Below, piece by piece: positions 17,101 to 30,198 of a stretch of 30,198 nt of DNA. A program made the translations under genes and the position numbers. Each line of letters begins with the position of its first letter. Position 1 is the first letter of the stretch. The notes below the pieces were generated by a model. The model was not told the DNA's origin. It did not search any database and was given only the letters and a program-made list of their open reading frames with translations. The stretch comes from a virus. The DNA lies in the IMG/VR virus record IMGVR_UViG_3300029811_000029, positions 1-30,198 of that record; one strand, given 5' to 3'.

Positions 17101-20100
17101 ATAGTTGCAGACGCACACCAGTATTTATTAGAACATTTTAGTGAGTTTGATTTTATATGGAATAGTCCGCCTTGCCCGAGCCATAGTAAATTAAATACAA
17201 TGAATAGCCTATCGCCTTATAAAGATAATTCTGCGCAATTAAAGAACGGCGGAGGAATACCTCCGAGATTTCCTGATATGAAGTTATACGAAGAAATAAT
17301 ATTTCTAAAACATTTTTTTAAGGGTAAATGGTGCGTTGAAAATGTTGTGTCTTATTATAAACCTTTAATATCGCCACAAAAAATACAACGGCACTATTTT
17401 TGGACAAATTTTCACATAGCATATAGAGATTTTAGTTGTGATGATATTACAAGTCGAGGCAACAAAAATAGGGCGCAAAAATTAGGTATTGATATTAACA
17501 AATATAAAATTAGAGCCAGAAAAGATACGATATTGCGTAATTGTGTAAACCCACATCTCGGCTTACATATATTAGAGGCAAGTAAGAGAAATGAATATCA
17601 AGATTTGTTTAATAAGAAAGAAAAGATTTGACAGATTATGTTTTGTATGATATTATTGTAATAACCGAAGAAAGGCAGGTTTTTTATGTCTAAAATAAGG
17701 ACGCCCGTAGAGTTGAAAAGATTTAACTGTCTTTTCTTCGGTACTCGAAAGGCGTCTTTTTTATTGGAAAATTAAAATGAGTAAAAGAACTGGATATGGA
17801 AATACTTCATTTGTAATGGTGCGCTGCGATTTACTAAAAGACCCGGAATGGAAAAAGCTAACAAACTCGGCTAAAATTTTATGGATTTATTTAAGAGCAA
17901 AATATAATTATAAAACCAAAGACAATATCACATTAGCATACATAGAAATGGAAGGCATTTTAAGCGGCAAAACCTTTAGTAGAGCGATAAAAGAGCTAAT
18001 TGATAATAATTGGATAGAAAAAACTAAACAAGGTGGATTATATGGCGGCCTTTGTTCTTATAAATTTAACGGTAAGTATAAAGAGTTTTAGTAATGGGTA
18101 TGGTATATATATATATGTGTAAAAATGACCAATCGTTTAAAAATGGTTTGTGCTTGAGATTGGTCAAAACTACAGAACTATTTAGGGTGATTGGTCAAAA
18201 CTACAGAACTATTGGTCAAAACTACAGAACTATTGGACAAAACTACAGTTGACATCTAATTTAAAAGGAGCAAAAAAATGAACCCACACAACATATTTTT
18301 AATAACTTTAGCCGCAGTAATTATAATCAGCATAATCTGGGTTGGCAAAATTACAACCATAGAACCGGCAGAGATAAGCGATGAAGAGCGGCTACTAAGC
18401 ATAATAGCATTAGCCGAAAGTTCTAACGGATTGAATAAAACAGGCGACAATGGTAAATCCATAGGCATTTATCAGATAGGTGAAGATGTCTTAATGGATT
18501 ATAACAAGGCACACCACACACTTATCCCTCATAAAGCCTTATATGATGATGATATTTCAAGGGACGTTGCGGAATGGCATATGAAACAGATTATCAAGCA
18601 ATTAAGAAAAAAGGCTATGCTTTGCACTGCCAGAGTAGTTTATGTATGGAATGTCGGTTATTCATCTATGCGCAAAGAAATACCCAAATGTCATACAAAT
18701 CTGGTATATGATGGTGTTTATCAGCAGTATTGGCGGAATATGGTTGACAAAGACAATTAACAAGCGATTTCGCCCTTTAGAAATTACACCAGCTTGATTT
18801 AGGGGTTGGAAACGATAGATTGGTTGTTGGCTGCTTTTGGGGCAGTAGAGGTCAAATCTGGGGCACTTAGAAAGGACATAGGATGACACACAAAGGCATT
18901 AAGTCAGATGAGGGGAAATTAAGGTGGGATTTACTTCCCCTTGAGCTTATAGAAGGAATTGTTAAGGTTTTAACCTATGGAGCAAAGAAATATACAGAAA
19001 ATGGCTGGCAAAGCGCGCCTAATGCTAAGGCAAGATATAAAGCCGCCCTGTTAAGGCACCTTGTAGCATATTCAAAGGGTGAAAAGATAGACCCGGAAAG
19101 CGGACTGCCTCATATTGACCATTTACAAACAAACGCAATGTTTTTAAAATATTTTGAAAGGGATGCTAAATGAACGGAAAGCGAGCAAAAGAAATCAGGA
19201 GAAAGGTATATGGGGATTTATCTCTCCGGGGCCGCAAGTATTATAAAGATTTAAACGGGTGCATAATTGCTGATAGTAAGAGGCAAGAATATCAGAAAGC
19301 CAAGAAAGATAGAAGATGAAAACTAAAAAAGAGATATCAACTTTCCCGGATGAAGTAAAAATGAGTATATTTACTGCCCAAAATGGTTATTGCAAGGATT
19401 GTTTAGAGAAAATTCACAGTTTTCATCATAAGCTAAAAAATTGCCAAGAAAATCGGCGCAAATTTCCTTTACTGATAAATTCTGCAATAAATTGCGTGGG
19501 TTTGTGCCTGAACCACCACACAAACTTTGATTATCTATATATGATAACAGAACAGGAAGCCGCGGTTTATGAAAGTTTTTTGGAGGAGATAGCGAAATGA
19601 AAAATTATTCTAATAATCCACAATATAACTTTGGTAACCCACAATATAATTTACCTGAAATAAGAGAATATGCACAATTTAATCATCTTAAAAATATGCA
19701 ATGTTTTATGCCATTAGAAATTAGAACGCAATTAGAAACAAAAAAGGAGCCTAAATGAAAATAAAAATCAACATAGTCAAACTTACACTTATAGCCTGCA
19801 CCCTTGTTGCGGCAACATTAGAGTTCATTGACCCAACTCCCATCTTTGATTATCTATATACGATAACAGAGCAAGAGGCCGCGGTATACGAAAAATATAT
19901 AGAAAGGATAAGTGGATGAAAATAATTGATGTTATTGGGGGAATTAAAAACAAAAAAGAAAAAGATTTCCATTATAGAAATGCCACAAGTTATAAAGATA
20001 TGAAAGTTGCCTACAACTCCGCCTTAAATGAGGAAGTTGAGATAAGTGATTACGAAATAGGAAAGGCTATAGAAACAGTAAATAATGATAAGTATTGTAA

Positions 20101-23100
20101 AAAGCTTGGATTTCCTGCACGTCTAAAGCATTATGAATGGGCTATAGCTAAAGCTTTAAAACAAGGCAAAATATTGAAAGTGAGGGGATTGAGATGAATG
20201 TATACGAAATAGAAGATACTGGTTGTTATTCTCAGGTGCATTGTGTTGTAGCAGAGTCTTATGAAAGGGCTGCAAGTCTGTGGAAAGATAAATATAAATC
20301 TGAACCAAAAGCAATAAGATTATTTTCAAAATATGTTATTATACAAGATCAAACCACCTAAGAAACAGAAAGGCTTAAAATGAAGAAACATTTATTTATT
20401 TGTGATAAATGCAAAGCAGAATCAGAAGACTCGAAATTTTTAACCTCGATAGCAGTAGGCATAAAACATTTCGGATATTCTGAGTATATTTTAAAAAATA
20501 CTCGCAGCGCCGACTTATGCCCTAAATGTTGCGAGCATTATGGGTTAATAAAAAAGGTAATAAAAAATGACGAAATAATAAATGAGCCAACAGATATTAA
20601 AGAAAGGTCTATGGCTTTAATATTAGATATTCTAAATGAGCTTGGAGTTCCACATTCACAGTATTAAACTTTATAGAAAGAAATTAAATGCCTAAAATAA
20701 CCAGATTAAAAATAAAATTAAAGAAGAAAGATAAACTATACTTAATCAAAAGCTCTGGTGATGTTGTGTTTTATCTTCATAATCAACTGGTTGATAAGAT
20801 AGTGGTTGAAGTGGAAAGGGGTGAGGGATGAATAGAAGTAAAGAAAAAGCACAAGGGGTGGCAGATAAGGTAACACCCATTTTTGATTTAGTAGGAGAAT
20901 TAACCTCAGAAGATATTGATTATTTAGAAGAAACGTCTAATCTTATTCAAAAGGATATAGTTAACTTAGAAGCAGTGGCGGGAGTTTTAGTATCTCTTGA
21001 TAAAGCTGAGGCTAAAATAATTGCTGGCAAAGCTGGAATAGATAGAATTGAAGGTATAAAGCTAATCTGGGAAGCTTTAAAAAAGAGAGAAGAAGCCCTG
21101 AAAGATTTTGTTACCAAAAAAGATATGCAAAAAGATATAGAAAAGTTGTTTAATTTATAGCCAACCTCAAACAACAAATCACGGAATTGGAGAAGAAATG
21201 ATAAAGCCTGTGTGCGATGATTGTGGTAAAGAATTAGATGATTTCGGAGCATTACTTTTTTCACCTCCTAACTTTTTTCACCTCCTAATTATAAGGGTCA
21301 AGTTGTAAAGTTTCATTTATGTAAATGGTGTTATAGAAAAATAAGAAAAGAACTGGAAAAGGGAGGGGAGTGGTGAAAAAGTATCAAATTATTCTTGCAG
21401 ACCCGCCGTGGAGTTATTCCAGTAAGGAACTGTATGGGGATAAAATAAACGGGTATAAAAATGGTCAAAGAAAGAGATTTGCCAATTTAGAAAGAAAATA
21501 TCCCACGATGAAACTTCAAGATATTAAAGATTTGCCGGTTAAAAATATAACAGAAAAAGACGCAGTCTGTTTTATGTGGGTAACGGACAGTCATCTCAAA
21601 GAAGGAATAGAAGTTTTAGAAAGTTGGGGGTTTAAATATAAAACCATAGCATTTGTTTGGCTTAAAAAATATAACACAGGAACAAGAGTTTATAATTTTG
21701 CCCCGTGGACATTGAAAAGCACGGAGATATGTTTGCTTGGTATCAAGGGAAGGATGAGTAAATATAAAACTTGTAATAATATTAAACAATTAGTTGAAGC
21801 AGAGAGAACAGAGCATAGCAAAAAACCGCAAGAAGTAATGTTTAGAATAGAACAACTTTTTGGCGGGTTGGATAAAATAGAACTCTTCGCCCGCGAAAAA
21901 ACAGAGGGTTGGGATGTGTGGGGAAATGAAGTTGAAAACGACATAGAGTTAAAGGAGTAAGGCGAAATGCAAAATAAAATAGTGAAGCCGAAGAAGGATG
22001 AGATAAGGCAGGCATTGGAAAACCTTATTTATGAAGCAAGTGTTTGTATGAATACACAAGAGGAAAGGGCGGAAACAGCTAAAGCTTTAAGAAAAATCAA
22101 CCAACACATCAAAGAAAACTACATCCATAAAGATAAAGTGCTGGGGAGGGAGGAGGTAGATAAAATAATTAATGATAGTGTGGTTAGGTATACAGTAAGA
22201 AGTAAAAACGAGTGCTGTGTAGATATACCCTATCTTACTAAATCACTCCTCTCCGCTGGTAGCATTTTGAAAGATATTACAGCTGAAGACGAATTACTTA
22301 TATTAAGAAATATGGGTATAGAGATTGAAGAATTGGGGCAATTTTACCGTATAGAAAAGAAAAGTTGGATTCCTAAAATATCTTTTAAGAAAGCAATCTA
22401 TGATACATTAGGAGGTAAGAAATGAAAATTGAAGAACAGGTTGTGAATTTGGAGTCAGCGAAGAAGTTAAAAGAAGCGGGATATAAGCAAGAAGGGCAAT
22501 GGTGGTGGAATGGACACGATAAACTTGAAGAAGGTGTAGCGTATCAAAATGGAGCATTCTCTTTAGATAACTTCCGAAAATGGGATAAAAATAGTGGTGG
22601 TTATAAAAGTTTCGTCGCCCCAACAGTAGTAGAATTGTTAGAACGATTACCTAGAGGTATAAGGATGGATAAAAAAATACACATAGGAGATTTTTGTGTG
22701 TATGATTACGGTAAGAAAATATCTGAAACAGTTTATAGGGAAGACGCTATTCTTGCCAATGCCCTTGCCAAAATGTGGTTTTATTTAAAAAAACAATCTA
22801 TGATTTGAAAGATAAACGAGAGGAGTAGTAAGATGAACGTATTAGCAGAAACATATAAACATATTTTAACTGTGCAAAGATTTATGAGTATTTGCATTAA
22901 GCATTTAATTACAAAGTCCTTAATTCACGACCAATCAAAAATACACACACCAGAAGCGGAAGTTTTTGAAGAATTTACTCCTAAATTAGCAGGAGTTACT
23001 TATGGTTCAGAAAAATACAAAAGTTATCTCAACCAAATGAAACCAGCATTAGAGCATCACTACGCAAACAATAAGCACCACCCCGAACATAGTAAGCTTT

Positions 23101-26100
23101 GGAAATGCGTTATGTGTAAAAATATATGTCGAGATAGTGAAAAGATTTATCCACCAAATGATGAGAATAAAGTTTTTTTCTGTCCTGTATGTTGCAAGAA
23201 CGGAATAATTTATGAGTGTTCATTAGAAAAACATATTGGATTAGAGGGTATGAATTTATTGGACTTAGTAGAAATGTTATGCGATTGGAAAGCAGCAACA
23301 TTAAGACACAATGACGGAGATATGTTGAAGTCATTAGAAATAAACGCAAAGAGATTTAACTATTCAGACGAATTAAAACAGATATTCAAGAATACAATTA
23401 TAGATTTAGATTTTTAAAACAACCGAAAGGAGTAAGATGATACTAAATGTTATAGCCACGATATTTGTATTACTTGTGGGCTGGTTAACCTACCGAGATT
23501 ATTTTACAACGGTGCATTCTAATGACTGGTGGGAATATTTAATAGTTATAGTAGTATTCGCAACCATACTTCTGGCAATCTGGAGATAAAAGTTATGAAA
23601 TTCAAATACCCAAAGAAAATACTTATCGGCTCAACAGAGTTTGATATTAAGTATGACAAAAAGCAGGGAGGCGGTGAGTTCAGCTATCCCCACGGAAACA
23701 AAAGAGGATACATAAGAATAGGTATTCGGGATAGCGAAGCAAGTATGTTGGACACATTTATCCACGAGGTAAAAGAGATTATAAATAGTGAACAGGGTGT
23801 TCGGCTTTATAACCCAACTTGCCACGAGGAATATAAATTCCACTACAACCATTCTGAACATACCGACTTTTGTGCGAGGCTGGCAGGGATTTTAAATCAA
23901 TTTATTAAATGAGAGGGGAAACGATGAGGGCGAAAGAGTGAAAAAGGATAAACCGTTTGTCAGGAAGGAAGAATAGAAAATTGAATAGCTTGACAAGCTC
24001 CGATAATTGTGATATACTTTTTAATGACATCAGGGAGGCAGATTTTTTATGTCAAAACGGGCTTTTATTAGGTGCGGAAAACTTAACTGTTTCTCTGATG
24101 TCCACCGAACGAAGCCCTTTTTTATTGGAGGTTGGTATGGCTGGAGTAAAAGGAAAGAATAATCCTATGTATGGCAAGCACCATTCTGAAAAATCCAAAC
24201 AAAAGATGCGCAAAATAAGGAAAAGTAAAAATTATATTGGAGAAAACCACCCCAGCTGGAAGGGAGGAAAATATAAAACAACAGAAGGATATATAGCGAT
24301 ATATCTTCCAAAATATCCACATTGCATTAAAAAAAATTATGCTTATGAACATAGAATTATTGTGGAACGATATATTAACAGATATCTCAAATCTAAAGAA
24401 CAAGTACATCATCTCGGCGAAAGGGACGACAATCGCCCGCATATGCTTATGGCATTTGTTGACCGTAAAGCTCATCGTAGATTTGAAAGAAATCTAACAA
24501 TCAAGTTGACAGACATTATTTTTGATGGGAGAAAATATGCAAGCAAAAAAAATTAAATATAATGATAGTGAATATAGACATCAATGCGCTGTAACTGAAT
24601 ATATGCGCACATTCTATCCTGATAAGCTATTCTTTGCGTCAGGGAATGGATTAAGGCTATCAATTGGGCCCGCTGTTAAGTTTAAGCGTATGGGCAACAA
24701 TAAAGGTGCGCCGGATTTAGTATTCCCAGAACCTATGCAAGGTTACTTTGGATTATTTATTGAGATGAAGAAAGAACAAGGGGAAACTGTCAGGCATGAT
24801 CAGAAACTTTGGATAGGAAAACTAAGAGAAAAAGGTTACTATGCGGTTATATGTAAAGGATTTAAGTCTGCTAAAGATTATATTGACTGGTATTTTTCGG
24901 AGGGGAAAAAATGAAAATACTTAATTTTATTCTCTGGTTTCTGATATTGGCGATAGTGGCGTTTGTGTTTACGTTAGGAACGGCGATACATTGAAAGGGG
25001 GGGGCGATTTTGTCCCCTCCCTTTGTTTGTTTAGAATATTATTGGATTAGATTTTAAACACTATCTCACTATTTGAGATATCTGCCGGCGACGCAACGCC
25101 CGCTTCGATGGGTACGATGTTTAATCCACCCGCTTTAAATGCAGCGGTAGCCAACTCTGAACAAAAATAATCTCTATCTTTTTGCCATTTGTTAGCCAGT
25201 CTTTTTAAGCGGAATAGCTTCATTATGCCTAAGAATAATACACCTTTAAAATCATATTTTGAGTTTAACTTAGACACTAAAAAAGATATAACCTTGTCTA
25301 AATCGTACGGATTGCCCTCTTTGACTCTGAATATGGTATAGTCTTTCATTGTCCGAATATCCGCCGCTCTGACGCAATTTTGAGCCTCAATTAAAAGGTA
25401 CATCTCCGCATTGACGCAAATTCCTATGTGGGAAAATTCGGAGCCTGTCCCCCACTGAATAATCTTTGACATTAAACCCTTACCCTTAAATAATAATAAA
25501 TCGCCTGATTGCATATCACATCTCCTTCTTAAACATATTTAACTCGTCTTTTGTTTTATCACTCGCACCCGCCATCACAACATCTTCAAATGCCCTCGCA
25601 AAGGCTCTTATCGCTATAATTGTCTTAACCCGCCTATGTGTATCTTTAAGAGTAAACTCTGCCGTTCTGCCTGCTAAATGACCTAATCCGCGGGCTTCCT
25701 TTTGGTTTAATTCACTTAAAACAAATCCAATAGTTTTATATTTCATATACTCTTTAATTTTAGACATTGACCTTTTATCCTTTTTATGCTATACTTATAT
25801 CATCTAATAGAGTTGCGATATTTTTATGTCTAAATACTGGCGGTCGTAGGGTTGAGTAACTTAATCGTTGCTCTATTAGATACCTGAAAGCCGCCTTTTT
25901 TAATTGGAGGATATTATGCCAACTGGAGTATTCAAAAGGAAACCTTTCACCAAAGAACATAGAGAAAATATGGGCAAAGCTCAACTGGGCAGAAAACATT
26001 CTGAAGAAACAAAGAAGAAACTGCGTGAAGCACGTAAAAGATATTTTAAAACTCATATTCACCCAATGCAAGGCGAGAGTCATTCTCCTGAGGTAAAAGA

Positions 26101-29100
26101 AAAAATACGTAGAGCAATCAAAGGAAACATACCTTGGAATAAGGGCAAGAAACGCCCTAACGTGACTGGCGAAAATCATCCTATGTGGAAAGGCGGACGA
26201 AGAAAAACTGTTAAAGGTTATATTCTTATTCATAATCCCAATCATCCACACCATGAAAAAAGCGGGTATGTAATGGAACACCGCCTTGTTGTAGAAGCAC
26301 AAATAGGTCGCTATCTTACACCCGAAGAAAAATGTCACCACCTCGGCGAGAAAGACGATAACCGTCCACATATGCTTATGGCATTTATCAATACAGCTGC
26401 TCATAATAGATTTGAACATAATTGCTTGGTTAAACTTTCTGAAATTATATTTGACGGTCGTCAATTGTAACCTTTTCATTTTTCCGGTATTTCCAGTTTG
26501 TCTATACGGTTTTCGTGTTCGTGAAGTTTTGTAACTATTCCCTTTTTCTCAACTGTTCCCACAATAGCATCGCGGATTGTTTTTATGTTTTTTGATAACT
26601 CACTTATATCTTTCTCAACTTTCATCTGGAAATGTTCTTCAATCCATTTGTAAGTAACTCGGTTACATATTTCAATCTGAACTTTTATAAGCCACGAAAT
26701 TAAAAATATAAAAGCTGATACCGCTACTCCAAGAATTCTGCCGTCCATAATTATTACTCCTTAGTTAAATTGCCGGAACCTATTTACTTATTTTTGTTGC
26801 ATATCTCCTCCGCCTAAATCAAGCCCGCTAAGCGCCGACCTAATTATGCGATTTATAATGTAAGCGGGGATACCTAACCCAGCACCCAATCTAACCGCTC
26901 TTTTAAGGCCTTCTTTGGTGGCTTGCCGTCCTATATATTTCTGAACGTCTTTTATGGCTTGTGCTGATGCGGGGCTTTCCTTACCTAATCTTTTAAGAGC
27001 CTCTTTTGTTGCTTGCTCTCCAGTAGATTTAAGGGTTGCTTTTAAAGGCTTTTCTACGATTTGACCTGTCGTCTTTTTGACGGTTCTTATGGTGGGTCTA
27101 TAAATATTTTTCATAAAATTAGAAAAAACAGTAAAGGGTTTATTTATTTCCGGGGCAGCCTTACCCATAGCTCTTCTAATAATAGCATACATTTCTTTTG
27201 TTCGCGTTTGGCTTATCTTGCTACTTTCCCCCCACGAACGTGTCGTCATGTGGTCATCAAGCGCTTTTAAAATTTTATGCATATTTTTAACCGTAGGCGT
27301 ATAAGTTTTATCTGGAAGTTTCTCTATTCCATAGATAGGGTCGTCTAACGAACTTACAACTGATTGAGGTAGTCTAACTTTTCCTAATCTTGCAGTTAAT
27401 TCTTTAACATCAACTTTTTTACTACCACTTTTTTGTATGATTTTGCCTACTTCTTTACCCAATGATGTTCTTGTCTTTTTAAGCTCATTAGCGATAGTTT
27501 CGGCTCTTCTTAATGGTAATTCTTCTTTCATAACACGAGGAAGCCTTCTTTTTGCACCAGCCATAGCTTTTTGGGTTCCTCTACCGGCAGCGCCTCCAGT
27601 CAATAAGTTGGCTAACCCTCCCATAGTCCCCAACCCAATAGCGGCCGATACGGGCCCGGGAACACCGGCACGCCTCGGGATATCCCCAAACTCTCCTAAT
27701 CGCTCTCCTGTTATACCTCTTAATTGAGCTTTTCCAACATCTTTATGAAACTCAAATAAATTAGGCAATGTCGGTTTCGCTAACACATCAGCTAATCTTT
27801 CCTGATAAACCATTAAAGGATTAGCAATAGCCGCTTCACCTCTTTGCCATAGACCGCCTAATCCTGCCATACCAGTTCTTACTGGCCTTGTGGGGTCGAG
27901 TAATCTTAATACTCCACCTCGTGCGGTTGGCGCAGGCCTGGCCATCTCTATAGCCTTTCTTAATAAGTCAGGCTGTTGCGCTATGCGTTCTTCCGTTTTC
28001 TCGTACCCTGGAAGCGTTTTTTGTCTTAATTGTTGCGTGATGTCAGCAGGCAATTCTCGTCTTGTTGGTTTTGCTGTAGTTACTCTGTATTTTTTACCAC
28101 TTTCGGTCGTTATTTGATAAATAGACATTATTGTATCACCTCAACATTGATTATTCTCTCGCCTTGGAACATACCGCCTATTCGTGGAGCAATGCCTTGC
28201 TTTGGCTGTGCGAGCGGCTGAGCGCTTTTAAGTAACGTTCTGGCTGGTGCCATAGGTGTAGCTAATACATCGTTTATAATCATTTCTATTTCTCGTTTTT
28301 CTTCAGGTGTTAAATTATAAGAAGCTACTAAAGCCTTAACATCTATCATATCTAAATCTTTAGGGGACATTTTGTTAAGCGCACTCGGTGATAGTCCTGA
28401 TTTAGCGAAAAACTTTGATAAAACGTAAGCATTTTTAAGTGATTGGCTTATTTTAGCTGCTATTTGGTCAGGTGGGTCAAAATCTCCAGGCATACTTTCA
28501 TATATCATATTAATAAGTGATTTAATAGCTCTATTTTGACCCGTAAGCATATTATTCATTCTCAAGGCTGTCTCAAGCCGTTGTCCAAACATACCAGCTG
28601 TTCTTCCATATCCCGGTATCTTAACTTTGGCAGCGACAACCCCCTTAATTCCAGGTATTAAACCTAGCCCTCCTTGCTCTTCTCCTTTACCTTTGATTTG
28701 AGCAACGGTTCTTTTAAACAATCCAACCGTTTGATAAAAGTTAGATTTATACTTTTGCGCTTGTTCAGCTTGTTTCCCTGATAACTTTATTTGTTCGTGC
28801 GCCCTTTTCCCTGTTAATTCTGAAGCTAATGTTTCTTTGGTTTCATATTCAGGCTGTCCATATTTCCCTGTACCCTTATGAACGCTCTCATATTGCCTCT
28901 GTAAGGGCTGTTGTCCTATTTGCGGTTGTGCCATAGGTTGCGTTGCCGGAATGCCAGCACCGCCTAACGCTGGCGCAGCAGCTGCCCCTGTAATAGGTTG
29001 CTGCATAGGTAACTGCCCCGTTGGCATACCTGCGGGCATTTGCCCTCCAAGAGCCCCCAATTGTCCCGCCGGCGCCTGAGGAGGCATTTGAGGCTGTCCT

Positions 29101-30198
29101 AATCCGCCTGGTTGCCCCTGTAATTGGCTTACAATATTTCTTAGCTCTAATTGAGATAGTATCTGGCTGGGATCTATTGGTTGCGCTTGTTGCGTTTGCT
29201 GCTTTATGTGTGCCTCTATCATAGCTTTCTGTATAAAGGCTTGCATTTCTCCCTGTGCTTGCCTTTGTTCCGCCTGCCTTTGATTAGCTGTCTGTAAATA
29301 GTATCCTAAGCCTCTTAAGTCCATAATTAACTCCTTACGGGTTTACTAATCCATATAGTTGTTCTGCAAGTTGTTTTTTTAACATCTCTCTTGCGCTGTA
29401 GTCTTGGCCATACTGACCCATTTGCTGACCATACTGCCCCTGTGTGTTATATTGTGATAAATTCGCCATTTGACTTCCGAGATTGCCTAATCCCCCCGCA
29501 ACGTTAGCTCTTTGTCCCATAAGCCATTTGCTTAAATCTGACCGCTCCATACTTGCGACAACCCCTTGCTTTTTCATAAAATCACTTATCAAATTAGTAT
29601 AATAGGTCGAATCAAGCCAGCCTTGCTGTGCCGCTTGAGGCCTTATTTGTTTAAGATAATCTTCATACTGAAGCCCTTGCAATTGAGCAAGCGCTGCCTT
29701 TTGTTCCTGTTTTATTCCCTCTCCTTGTGGGCCGCCTAATAAATCCTGATAAGTCTGTGAAGCAATACCATATTCTCTGGGTATCGGGACTTGAGGAAAT
29801 GTCGGCATTGTAGGAGCCGCGGTTGTTGCTAATCCTGCCCCTGATATTAACATAGGTAAGAGCGCTGTAAGTGAATCTTTATCTTTTAGAATATTGCCTA
29901 TACCGCCTAAAAGTCCACCACCCATTGGAGCTCCCATAGCTGCTGAAGGCATTGCTCCTGCACTTGAAGGAACCATACTTCCCATGCCGAGGCTTGCACT
30001 TGACGGAGCCGCACCTGCACTTGCAGGAACCATACTTATTGCGGCAGCCCGCGCGGGGGCAACAGCTGGACTAAGGAGGTGGCTAAGGCCTCCCCCCGCG
30101 TTTCCCCCAAGAGCGCCCCCGCGCCCCCCCCGGAATGGGCCCCGCCCCCGCCCCCGGGGGTGGAGCCCCGTTTACCCCCGGGGGCGCCCAGGCCATGC

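Overview
The window is part of a tailed double-stranded DNA phage genome (Caudoviricetes), AT-rich, almost fully coding and packed into long overlapping operons with ATGA- and TAATG-type junctions and clear GGAGG ribosome sites. No host genes are present and nothing in the sequence fixes the host beyond a bacterium. The last ~140 bases turn abruptly into G/C homopolymer and look like a poor contig end, so the window is probably one side of a metagenomic assembly.

Layout. (1) 95-10578, minus strand: a morphogenesis operon read from right to left. It starts with small leader genes, then terminase small and large subunits, a row of small proteins, a GroES-like co-chaperonin, a lysozyme-fold protein, portal, scaffold-like protein, a zinc-ribbon/carbohydrate-binding-like protein, a probable decoration protein and the major capsid protein. 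(2) 10579-11040: a divergent control region with one promoter for each direction, an AT-rich tract and the 3' half of a tRNA. (3) 11041-24994, plus strand: the early/middle region. It holds small proteins, a gutted Cas4/RecB-like nuclease, RecT plus a PD-(D/E)XK exonuclease, a nested tRNA-like RNA, a C5-cytosine methyltransferase, a replication-initiator-like winged-helix protein followed by phased iterons (candidate origin), a membrane-anchored lysozyme-like protein, a nucleotide diphosphohydrolase domain, an MT-A70 adenine methyltransferase, a VRR-NUC nuclease and many small unknowns, closed by a strong terminator. (4) 25047-30198, minus strand: a papain-like NlpC/P60 hydrolase, a holin-like membrane/coiled-coil protein and three large A/G/Q/P-rich proteins that look like internal or ejection proteins of a short-tailed phage. 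Blocks 4 and 1 have the same direction and may join on a circular map; no integrase or tail genes are in view.

The most striking feature is a family of four plus-strand cassettes (about 14787, 17628, 23990 and 25767). Each has its own TTGAC(A/C)-N17-TATNNT promoter and then a ~100-nt RNA that folds as a long H-type pseudoknot. Three helices are each preserved by different bases in every copy, and a U-run follows. In three copies the next gene is a NUMOD3-type HNH endonuclease; in the fourth it is the initiator-like gene next to the iterons. One copy sits plus-strand inside the minus-strand lysis region, so the cassette appears mobile. I do not recognise this RNA.

The early region also shows gene decay and reshuffling: two small zinc-ribbon genes broken by small indels (one by a 17-bp tandem duplication), a nuclease that lost its catalytic core, and two neighbouring small genes sharing a tail.
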